A DNA stretch of 64,000 nt from the NCBI GenBank assembly GCA_038025085.1, contig CM076143.1, positions 39,229,001 to 39,293,000 of the forward strand. Reading direction: 5' to 3'. The translations under genes were made by a program, and so were the position numbers. How positions within the stretch are numbered: position 1 is the first letter of the stretch; the number at the start of each line of letters is the position of its first letter. This DNA is from Tetragonia tetragonoides (taxonomy: Eukaryota > Streptophyta > Magnoliopsida > Caryophyllales > Aizoaceae). The notes beneath the pieces were generated by a model, which had not been told where the DNA came from, ran no database searches, and saw nothing but the letters and a program-made list of their open reading frames with translations. Below are positions 25,603-37,600 of this stretch, in pieces.

Positions 25603-28600
25603 AGGACAAGTTGAACAGTTTGCAAAGTAAGACAAGCATACAATGAGTGCAGTGTTCTCTGTTCTTAAACATGCGGACTCTGGAGAAACCTGTTATGGTG
25701 TCCTTTATTCAAAGTGGAAATTCATATTGTGTATGGGAGTCCAGGAGAGACTTCCCATGTGGAGCAATTTGTTCAACATAGGAGTGCAGGGGCTAGCTGG
25801 TGTAGTTTATGTGGGTGTCATAGAGGGCTGAAGGAGCTTTCTCCCATCTGTACTTAGGCTGCAGCAGAACTGACGGCATAGAAGAAGGAAAAAAAACAAA
25901 GACTTGTTCTGACTCTGAACTAAGGCTATGACAAGCTCCTAAATTTCTTATCAAAAAAAAAAAGGCGCTCCTAATTTACATGGATTCAGAGATAGCGATT
26001 GGCTATATTCTTGGCCCAAATGATAAAATTGTAATCGCAGATTGACGGTTTGACCTGATTTTTTATCTTGACTAAGGTTGAAGTACAAATTTATGAATTG
26101 AACATAGCTATTGGGAAAAGCTGTGAATTGGCTGGCTAAGTCTAGCATCCGTCACGGAAATATATTTCAGTGCCTAGCTAGCCCTCCTAATGAATTGAAA
26201 GAAATGCTCTTTGAGAAAATTGTAAAGGATTAATTGGTTTAGACTTATATCTAGTTAGTTTCTTTTTTTTGTTTGCTTTTCGTTTTTTGCTTTTGTGTGT
26301 GTGTGTGTAGGGGGGGGGGGGGGGGAGGGGTTGGAACACTTGTCCCAGATTGATTAAGAACAGATTCCCTTTTACTATTCTAAGTCCAATAACCAAAGAA
26401 AAAGTCAGAAAAATATGACAAAATCCCACATAAGCTTCTAAGAGAACTCAAATATGAGCATGCTTTTATCTGAAAAAGAACAAGAAATATAGCACGCTTG
26501 TGAGGTGGGTACAGGGCAATCCCCTTTCCAAGAGGGAGAATCCTCGCTAGCAAGAGGATGATTTCAGGAGTAGAAGCAGATTTCTTGCACTGATTATTGC
26601 GCCTATCCGGATGGATAAAAAGTAAATTATACCATGATGTTGCTCCGAGAGCCTCTCATGAGGGTCTTGCTAAGGGTCATGAGGGTCTCACGAAGGGCCG
26701 GGTAAGGAGTCACATGTACGCAATCTTAACCCTACAGATGCAAATCTGCCTATTTCCACAAGGCCCTAAGAGAATACCAAAATATAGAAAAGTAAATTGG
26801 TGGATGAAGAGCACAATCCTAATCTATATTGTCGTATTTTGATAACGTTGGTGTCTGCGCTTTGCTTGCTCAACTAATCCTACGGGCCCATAAGTTAACA
26901 ACGCTAATTTATGCTACTCAGACTCTTCATTCCTCCTCAAGTACCGAGTCATATCCTTGACAGACACTTGACACTTCAATTTAGGCCAAAAACACACATT
27001 ATTTTCAGAAAATGGCAGAGTCTGACACTTGGACACTTGTGGCCGAACCCGACAATTGGAACACTTATAGCTGAGTCCGAGAAATATTGTTGCAAATTGG
27101 CTTTCACAACAAGCACTAAATAGTTCAACGAGAGAGATACCTAAAGTTACATGGTCAAGGTTATTAAAAGTGTAGAGGTACTCTCAAGTCAACAATATAT
27201 ATAAATATATGCTACTTTTTTACATTATTTTCCTGATTAATTTTCACTTTCATATGTCAAGAAGACTGTTTGATTCAGATATATTGATAACGTTATGCAT
27301 CAGGACTTGAGTTGAATGACATGATCCCAGTTCATCTTCCAAAGCCATATTGAACCATTTACATGCAACCTTAAAAGAGAATCTTAGATGGTAAGCCAAA
27401 AAGTACCTTCCCCAAGATCAGTGGAACCAACAGCGTGATGACAAGGCTTCTAAATAGCTGCTTAGTTGGAATGGATATGCCAACACCAGAAGCCACGAAT
27501 TTTGATATTGTAAATGGAACCTGAAGAATGGGTATGTCTAGTTTCAGCTTTCAGCAGGAAGCCAAAAGAAACAACTTATGCCAACAAGAAGGTGCAAACA
27601 AATGCATGAATGCATCAATATATAATGGCGTGACACGCATGCCCACATGTGTCTCTGCGGAGTGAACCAAAAACAACAATGATAAAGTTTTATGCCAAAG
27701 TAGTTGCTATGATATTGATTACTTAGTCAAAAGTTCTTAAAGCAAGACATGTCTAGACACAATTTATGCCTAAAAATAATTTGATGAAGCAGCAAGTTTG
27801 GAAAAAAAAGGAAAGAAAAAAAATGCAACAACAAATATGGAAGCCCTTCACTGCTTTTTGTTGTCGAAACACCTCCTTTTCCAAAAAAAAGTTTTTTAGT
27901 CATCCAATTTTCTAAAATGCTGTGTTTAAAAGACACAAAGTTTTCCTAAAGTACTCCAAGTAAACACTATCTTCCATTCCTCCAACTCCAAAATTACAAA
28001 GGACTTAGGAGTTAGGAACATTGCATCTAAATTTTACCGTGTGCATCTTCACAACTCACAACGTCAAGGGCTTGTTTTCCAATTGGAAAGCAGACGCCTC
28101 CCCCCCTCCTCTCATCCTCCCCTTGTCCATCAACTAATCCTTCCACTACCATTAAGCCATCGCATCTCATAGATGTCAAAATCACCTTTGTTCCAGCAAC
28201 AAATTGGCCAACAAACCTCACCAAGGCCAGGAAGCACCCACCCCTCATTTCTCCCTCATTAAAATTCAAGAAACAAAAACTCTTTTACCGCTGATGGCTG
28301 CCAAGACGAAGCTGGCTACTATGGACAACATGCTAAGGGGTATGCATGTTGACGACGAATTTATGGATCCGAAGTAGAAAAGGGAAGCAGGGGATCAAGA
28401 ATATCGGAGGGCTGCCTTTGTTCAAACTGTGCATGACAAATGGTGGGAACGAAGTGACAGAGTGTTCAGAGACAAACGAAGTACTGTTGGCAAGATGATT
28501 GGAGCTGTATCATATCGTTCTTGTGTAAATGACAGAGAGGATTGGGTTTGTCCAGCCGCTGGTTTGGAACTACTGCAGGTCCGCTTTGAGGATTTGGGTC

Positions 28601-31600
28601 AGATAAGGTGAAGAAGCTTCTTTGGCATAATCCTTTCTTTGCGATCCTCTGGTAAATTTGGTTGGAGAGGAATGTTAGGGTATATTCTGTGAGAGGCTTG
28701 TACCCTGTTTTTGTGTGGGATACGGTCACATACTTAGCTTCTTTGTGGACTAGAGCGGTAGGCGCTCTTAGGAGTTGTTTGATTTCGGACATCCAGAGAA
28801 ATTGGGTGATTCTGTACATGTTCTATTTTGTGAGGACTTCTTGTTTTCTTTTGCTGTTTTTAAAGCTTCACTAAGACAATTTCCTTCTATTTTAAAATTT
28901 AAAGAAAATATCGTTCTTGGGTCAGAGTCTACCAGTATCATTATTTTGAAATAAAGATTTGTCACATGACAAAAGTTTTAGCTTGAGGGTAACTCCATAC
29001 TTTAGGAAAAAGTTGAATATATTGCAACGACTCAATCATTTTGTTGCTCTGTTGCACTTAAAACTTCTTAGACAGGAAGGTACGAGTGTAGTAATCCTCC
29101 CAGTGGATAAATGCTATACAAAGCTAGCCCACACACCAATATTTATTCCACAAAGAGACTTACTCCTCTAGCCTCTATATATACGGTATACTCTATTTAT
29201 CTTCATGCATTGCCACTATGGATGCCCATATTATTATGTTGTCAAATATTTTTTTTTAGATAAAGAGAAAGTTTTATTTTTTTTTAGATAAGAAATTTTT
29301 TTATTAATTAATCAATGTAAGAATACAAAAAGAGGACAAGGAGTCCTCAAATGAAAACAAGAAAGTATCTACAAATCATGCCAACGAAGCTCGACAAGTG
29401 TGAGGGGGACACCCTTGAATGCCCCCGCTGCCTTAGCCCAAAGTGATGCCAAGTAGACAATGTGATCCCAAACGCAATCAGCAGTCTTTCCGGATGCGGC
29501 AAAGATTCTCAAGTTCCGCTCCAACCAGATACACCACAAAATAGCCAAGGAAGCACACCTCCACCACACCCTGCCCTCCTTCCCCCTCCTGCCAGCATAG
29601 AAACACATCCTTAAAAACTGGCCTACAGTAGCCGGGCTAGCAAAAGGCTCCCCACCCAGTAACCTTCCCCACAACATCCTCGCAAAGTCACACAACACAA
29701 ACAGGTGTAAGTCGTCCTCACAATCATGACGACACATCACACATATCTGGCATCATACACCATCCAGGCCTCCGCCGTTGCATCATGTTGTGCGTATTCA
29801 CCCTATCTAACACCAGGGTCCACACAAAAGCTCAAGCTCGCACTTTCAAAGGGACCTTAGACTTCCATATGTATGTAGTGAGAGGGAAATGGGGAAATTG
29901 TGAAAGAAGGCTAAGCCGATGTAGGAAGGACTTGCAAGAGAAAACCCCAGAGGAATCTCCTCCCCAAATCTGGGAATCGTCCCTTGGGACAAGATGAGTA
30001 GTGGTGACAGCACTCAGGAGGGAAATAAGTTCCTCCATCTCACGATCATGTGGCGCTCTGCGCAAGTGAAGGTCCCAAGAAACGTCCGTCACAGAATAGA
30101 AATCTGAAATTGGCGCCTCATTTAGTGTGGACAACAGATAAACCCGAGGATATGCGGAGGAGAAAGGTGTTTCTCCCATCCACACATCCTCCCAGAACCT
30201 TACCCGTTGGCCATTACCCACTATAAATCTAACCAGGGGAAAGAAAAGAGGCGATACCTGAGAGATAAACTTCCAAGGGCAAGCATGAGAAACTGCGGTA
30301 CCATTCCGGGCGTCCCATCCATTTTGCTGCAGACCGTACTTGCTCCTGATTACTCAGTGCCATAGAGTATCGGGCTCCAACGGAAAACGCCACAACCACC
30401 TGCCTACTAGCGAGATGTTCTTAGACACCAACCTGCCGAAACCGAGTCCCCCCTCTGACTTAGGTCTACAAACATGGTCCCAACTAACAAGGTGGTCTTT
30501 CCTACCCCCATCCGCCCCAGACAACAGGAAGTTGCGCATCATCCTCTCAATTCGATTAGCTACGCTAACTGGAATCTTGAAGAGTGATAGATAATAAAGC
30601 GGAACACTAGCAAGACAAGACTGCAGAATAGTGATCCTGCCTCCCAAAGAGAAGTACACCCCCTTCCACCCGTCAAGACGTTTAGCCACTCTAGAGAAAC
30701 TGGCTCCCAAAAAGAAGCCGACCGAGGGTTACCCCTAAGAGGCACTCCTAAATAGGTAAGGGGCCACTGCTGCACCTGACACCCCACTAACCCAGAAAAG
30801 GACTCAAGAATACCCTCCCCCACATTTACCCCTGCAAGACTACACTTAGACAGATTAACCCGCATACAAGACACTACCTCGAACACCTGTAGGAGAGTTA
30901 GCACCCTCTTAAAACCTGCCACCTCTGCCTCCAAAAACAGAATAGTGTCATCAGCAAACTGAAGATGAGAGACAAGAACCCTCTCCCTCCCAACTCTGAA
31001 GCCCTCAACTAACCCTCGCTCAACACCCCTATCTAACATCCTACAAGGGACATCAACAACCAAGGTGAAAAGAAAGGCCGAAAGTGGGTCCCCCTGCCCA
31101 AGTCCACGAGAGGAAGTAAACCAATTCCTAGGGGCTCCATTAATAATCACCGAAAAACTTGCATTAGAAAGGCAACCCCTAATCCACTTACGCCATCGGC
31201 CCCCAAAACCCTTCTTGTCCATAACTCGATCCAAAAAACCCCAACTGACCCGGTCATAAGCTTTCTCAAAGTCCAACTTAAACACCACTCCCTCAAAACT
31301 GGAACGACGAGCATCATCGACTGACTCATTCGCCACCAGAGCAGCATCCAAAATCTGTCTCCCCTCAACAAAAGCACCCTGCGCCCCTGAAATAGTCTCC
31401 GATAGAACAGCTCCAAGCCTAATGGACAACACCTTGGTGACAATCTTATAAACACTCGTAACCAGACTAATAGGCCTAAAATCCCTCACACTAATGGACC
31501 GATCCTTCTTAGGAACGAGAGTGATGAAGTTAGAGTTCATACTTTTTCCAACCACCCCCGTAGCATGGAATTCAGTGAACACCCCAAGCAAGTCCTCCTT

Positions 31601-34600
31601 AACAACCTCCCAACAATCCTGGTAAAACGCCATGGTGAAACCATCGGCCCAGGCGCCTTCTCCCTATCCATGCTAAACACTGCCTCTCTAATCTCGTCTA
31701 GCTCAAAAGGACATTCAAGCCAGGCCTTAGACTGCGGCGCAATCGGAGACCACTCCACCCCCTCAATCATAGGCCTACCCATCACCTCCTCCGCAAAGAG
31801 GCCCTTATAAAAGTTTGTAATCTCCTCACTAATCCTATCAGTATCTGACACTGTCTCCCCCTCCCCTGTCTCCAGCTCTCTAATGTAGCTCCTCCGTCGT
31901 CGACCATTCACGACCTTAAAGAACAACCTAGAACTCACATCCCCTTCTTTAGCCCACTTAACTTTCATCTTCTGCCTTTGGCTCTGTCTCTCCCTCATCA
32001 GAACCTCCTCTAGACTATTCTTCAACTCTACACTCCGTCTCATAAGCTCCTCATCGTGCCCTGCCACACTCAAAGCCTGATCGATAACCAAAAGCTCCCT
32101 AAGAATCTCACCCTTCTTCATCCTCACATCTCCAAAAACTTCCCTATTCCACACCTTCAACTGCTCCTTCACATACTTCAACCTTTTCATAAAACAGTAC
32201 CCCTTCCACCCCTCAACCTCACAGTTCGTCCACCACTCTCGCACACTTACCAAAATCTGCATGGGTAGTCCACATATTTTCGAATCTAAAAGGGGTGGGG
32301 CCCCACTTAATAGGGGCAGAAAGGAGCATAATCGAAAAATGGTTTGAACATGAACGTACTAAGACCTCCTGGACCAACTCAGGGAACTCATCCTCAAAGG
32401 CATTAGTCAAAAGGAAGCGATCGATGCGAGAGGCCGCATTACGCCTCCCATTCACCCCCCAAGTAAACTGCCCATTCGTTAGAGGCAAATCACGAAGAGC
32501 CGACTCCCTAATAAATGAGTCAAACTCACGCATACCCCCAGAAGTGCCTCGCCCTCGCCTCTCCCCAGCACAACGAACAACATTAAAGTCACCCCTATAA
32601 CCCAACTAGGAGAACACACCCCCGACAAGGCCGCTAACTCCTCCCACAAAGACACGCGATCAGCCGCACTACAAGGCCCATAAACCGAGGTCAACCACCA
32701 ATCACCCCTCCCTCTCACTCTCAAAAGCACAGAGATAGTAAAATGACCAAAGTGGACCTCAACCTGAGACGCAAAGCGGGTGTCCCAAACAACCAGGATA
32801 CCCGCAGACGCCCCAACAGAGGGTAAACAGACCCAGTCCTTAGACCCAGCCTCCCACAGACTATGAATAAAAAAAGAATCCACCCCCTCGACCTTCGTCT
32901 CCTGAAACATCACTATATCCGGAGACGCACGTCAGACCACCTCTCGAACTAAACCTCTCTTCTCCACTCCCCCCAACCCATTCACGTTCCAACTCAAAAT
33001 CTTCATTTAAAACCATATTGACCCCTAGACCTACGAATGACCCCCTCACCAAGAATAGTCGAAGACTGAAGACTCCTAAGTTCCCTAATCCCAACCCTAG
33101 CCCTCCTAAGAGAAGAACACAAAGGTGACACTTGAACATTAGCTAAATCCCCCCCATCACAGACCACTTTAAGACCCATATCATCAAGAAGGGACTGTGG
33201 ATTACGGTCGTCCCTCTCACCCGCTAGAGGTGGGATAGTCACAACATTCTCCCCTTTGTCAGAGACCCCATGGCACAGCGGAGAACCAGTCACTTCCACA
33301 TCGTGCGACATAGCAGATTGCACACCCTGACCAGCAACGTTGGTCCCCGTACTTGCACCTGAAAGATTACCAACAGACAGAACCTGGTTAGAAAAAAAAC
33401 TAACAGGTGCAATTTGGCTAGTAGTTACAACAGGAGATAAGATAGGTGAAAAGGGAAGAGGAGTGGAAGTCTGGGGGTCCTCAAAAATGCGCCCTCCAGT
33501 GCACCCGGAACTATACAGTCGAACCGCCTCCATAGATGTGTGCATGGCACTCCCATCATGACTCCCTCCCAAATTAGAAAGATTCACCCTCTCAGTACTG
33601 GAATTCAACTCCCTGTCCTCGAACCGCCTAAGACTCGACAAAATCAAATCATCGCCAACCACCTCATCCGAGGAGCTAAACATGTCATCCTCATCATCAT
33701 CAAACTCAGAGTCCCCAAAATCCATCCGAGGAGCTAAACAAGTCATCCTCATCATCATCAAACTCAGAGTCCCCAAAATCCACTTGTAAGTCCCTCCTCA
33801 GTCGTGCATGGACATCACTAACTGGCACCTCCTGCTGGGCCACCTGCTGAAACGAACTCCCATTTTAGCCAGCCACGACCCAACATGGCATAACTCCTCC
33901 AGAACCCCCCCTACCTCCTAGGAAAAGACTGAGGCTGATCTAGAGTACCCTTACCAGCAGCCCCTCCACTTTGGTGACCCAAAACAACATTCCCTGGTGA
34001 CCCACTTCCCTGGCCATCACTATTCACAGGTGTCTCAACCGCCGGCGGTGGTAGACCTTCACCCCCGTCCTCCCTGCCACCCTTTTCCTGCACTACCCCG
34101 CCACCAGAAACAACGGGTACATCCTCCCCACCCTCACGAGCTTCAGGAGGCCCCCCCACCGGAGCTGGAGCTTGCTGACCAGAAGTCGGAGGACCCGAAA
34201 CCGCCGCATCCCTCCCAGTTTGACTGGCAGGTGGGGCCCTTGTCCTACCCCGCCTGGGCCAGGCGACCCGTCCCTCAGAATCACCGGCTTTTTCCGCCGC
34301 CGGTGGTGCCCCTCGCCGGTCGTTCGCCTGCTGTTGATGCTGCCTCCGGCGACCGGCGTCAACTGCCGTTGGTACCTGTGTAGCCCGACCTTCCTCCCGT
34401 ACCCCCTTCTGTTTATTATTAGGCCCAAAAACCAGCCTTTGGAAAACTGACGCACGTGCCCCATTTAAATGAGATGGGCCAGCAGATGGGGGCCCCCTTC
34501 CATATTGTAACCCAGAAGTTCTAGTTAACCCATGCCCAGTCTTCTCACGTTTAAATGGCCCACGTGCATCTTTGAAATTCAAATTTGGATTCAAATTTGC

Positions 34601-37600
34601 ACGTGCCCTATCACCCAAATTCTGTTATTCATACTATTAATAAAACATTTATCCTGTCCAACACCAACGTCCATACAAAAGCTCGAACCTCAGCGGGAAC
34701 TTTTGCCTTCCACAGCCACCTCGCAATAGGGAAGTTGGGCTGTTGTACAGGCAAACGCAACCGCTGTAGAAAAGATCTACATGAGAATTCCCCAGAAGAG
34801 TCACCTATCCATCTTAATCTTTCCCCAGAAAATATTATGTTGTCAAATATTGGAACCTCCTTTCCATCTTAATCTTTGATCCTCCGTGTATTTACAGTTA
34901 ATTTCTTTGAGTTGAATGATTTCCTCTCTCCAAAATGGCAAAAACACCAAAGCCCAATAGTCTGAGAGCTCCATTAACCAGAGGACCAACCTTTCCCGGG
35001 TACACAATAGATAAGCAAGTTAGTCCATAACAAATTAAGAGAGATGACCTTAAATTTATACAATTTATATTTTGAAATCAGCTAGCCCAGTTAATCCTTT
35101 CAGTTACAGTATCTGAGAACTAAATACGGTAAAAATTCTCCTGATAAGTCACAAGGTTAACTATAACCATCAGACCTATCACCCATCTATCCTGATTTTC
35201 TTAGTACATTATCTGAGATTTTCATACATATTTATACGGGCTATGGTTTGTAATTAGACTATTGAACATTCTGCATTTTTCCATAAATTCATTTTTTACT
35301 GTCAAATTTTAAAATAGCACTTTATCCTCAGTACACCTCTCACTACCTATCAACCCAAGAATAGCAGTCAACATGAAAAGTGCAAATATGTCATGTGATC
35401 CACTGCAAACATTAATAGAAAAGGTGCAGATATTTCATGTGATGAATATAAGTCCAAGGGAAAATGCAAAAACAACTCTTAGATGCTGCAAAACAATGAT
35501 ATTCTAAAGGCTAAGGTTTAACCAATGGCCAAAAAAGGGTTGTTAACTTACAGCTACAATTCCCAATAGGTTAGATATCACGGTCATTGCCAGAGCCAAT
35601 GCGAAATTTCCCCCAGCTAACTGCGTTTAGTCCAAACAAACTTATCAATCATCAATGTATTAAAATGAAAAAGGAGCTTCAACTGTATCTTGCCATACCT
35701 GAGTAAGTGATACCCCACTCGATAATGTTGTTGGCATGCAGCAAAATATAGCTAGTCCTGTAAACAGTAGAAGACTATAAAGCATCCTTACACAAGCCAG
35801 AAAACAATACCCACGCGACGAACATGAACCGGTGTTTATAAATCAAGTAACAATCACAAATTTCACATATAACGAGTTCATAGAAGAGTCCCCAATCAAG
35901 AATGGTGGAGAACAATTTTCTCAAGGGTCACTTTGTGGTCTCCACCAAAAGATCTCTTAAATGACCAATACAACATGGAGCGTGGAGTCACTTCTGCTAC
36001 ATTCAAGCCTCAAGGATCCAAATCTGTCACATCATTTTGCAGCATTAAACTATACTTTGTTTACTCACAAGAAGCAATATGGTCTAGACAGCAAGTGCTT
36101 CAACAATCCTGAAGTCCTTTTGTGCCAGCCTTTTTCTCTAAGTATTTGTGATAAGAATTTCATCTCTACTCCTCTACTCCTACAGTTAGTCATGTAAGAC
36201 TTTTAGACTATAAGAACCAGAATGGTGCATTCTGAGGTGTGAAGTAAGAGAGAAGAGATCCCTGATTGCATTTGTAAACATTAAACAAGAGGACATTCAC
36301 ATGTTTTTTTAATTCTCATATTGAAAAGCTAATAAGAACGACAGGTGTCAATCAATTTATCATTCTGGTTTCAAGTTATTTTTCTACAGGACATCCTCTA
36401 AAGTATCATCACTACAGTAGAGTTTACCCCACTGGTGGATACGTGCTATTCCTCTATGCCTTCCACCAGATTATCGAACCAAGGACATACAGAGATAAGA
36501 GCGAAGCCATGAGAGAAAAAAATAATTTTGACTGGAGGGGAGTAGGGGACACAAAGGCCTCCACCCTTTTTTTTGCGGATACGACAAATTATTATTAGAG
36601 AAAAGAAGTAGTTGTTCGAGGGGAGGGCAGAAATACTGGGTAGCCAGTACCGGACCGGATCCAACTCTAGTTCTTGGATTTTCGGAAGCGGAACCAGTTG
36701 GGTACCCAGTCTAACACTAGTTCAGTCTACTCAGATCCAGTGGATAGGTGAACCCATATATGCCATGTAGTAGCATATGTAGTACCAAGTCAAATCTTTG
36801 GCAACTCTAAAATAATTTTTCAGTATGCCAAGCAGCCAAGTATTAAATATATGCCAAGTAGTAGCATATGTAGTACCCATATATGCCATGTAGTAGCTAT
36901 TTAGTCTCCCACTCCTAAAGCAACGAAAGAGATTGCCTGCTCGAATTGATAACAAGCTATGCCTCAACTACATACATCACTCCACGTCCACTTGACACCT
37001 ACAGTAATGATAAACGGCTTGTCTCCTCGTGACCTCTTCAATTCTCAAATCTTCAGTCGCACCCATCATTTTATCAACTGTCCGTGCCAGGAATAGTCAC
37101 AATAGAAGAGCTGAGAGCACTCATTTTGGGGTGGGCTTACTACTTAGATGTTCTCATGCATAACATGTTTTAATTCATTATTTGGAAACGAAATTTCAGT
37201 AAACAAGAGAAACACATGCAAAACAGAGAATTATCCCCTCAATAAAGTAAAACCCAAGATACAAGGTAACCTTTTTAGCCCCATTGAATAACGAAGAGAG
37301 TGGCACGATAGAACACCCATAAACCAACAACAAAATCAAGTAATTTCTCTCCAATGTAAGCTTGCTGCAATGTCTTGACCTTGAAATTTTCTCACATACA
37401 GTCTACGGAACACTACTGCTTCCGAGTACAAGGGCCACCCAACTTCCTCTCACCCACTGATGTTAGCTACTACTACTATCAAGAAGCAATTGTCTACACT
37501 AGGGTCAAGATTTTGCAGTACACACTCTCAATCTCTCATCCACGTTACTAGTAAACTGAAAGTTCCACAACATGATAGCACATTAGCACCTATAAGAGAG

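Larger units (their letters stand above)
29232..34851 (-). mobile_element. Composite LINE insertion inside one 19-bp TSD
   Basis: TATTATGTTGTCAAATATT is present at 29232-29250 and 34833-34851. Inside are, left to right, a 28-bp LINE 3' tail (T-run, AGATAAAGAGAAAG), then the T-run and tail of a second LINE that continues for 5.3 kb to about 34640, and finally about 185 bp of a LINE zinc-region segment (VPAEVRAFVWTLVLDR on the reverse strand). The hairpin GAGGAC-AAGGA-GTCCTC is at 29332-29348. The insertion lies in BASS4 intron 7, in gene orientation. Confidence 0.85.

Noticed and set aside
25448..25672. ORFs with long Val or Asn runs
   Set aside because: They are translations of the (TTG)n tract.
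34172..34450. + strand ORFs opposite LINE ORF1
   Set aside because: They are shadows of the GC-rich, Pro/Arg-rich ORF1 on the other strand.
29251..34832. LTR retrotransposon or endogenous pararetrovirus
   Set aside because: No LTRs, gag, protease, integrase or RNase H are seen. The endonuclease is of AP type and the RT is LINE-like with an A/T tail.
35961..36197. Small secreted-protein gene in BASS4 intron 5
   Set aside because: No signal peptide, no homology, and stop-rich surroundings; most likely chance.
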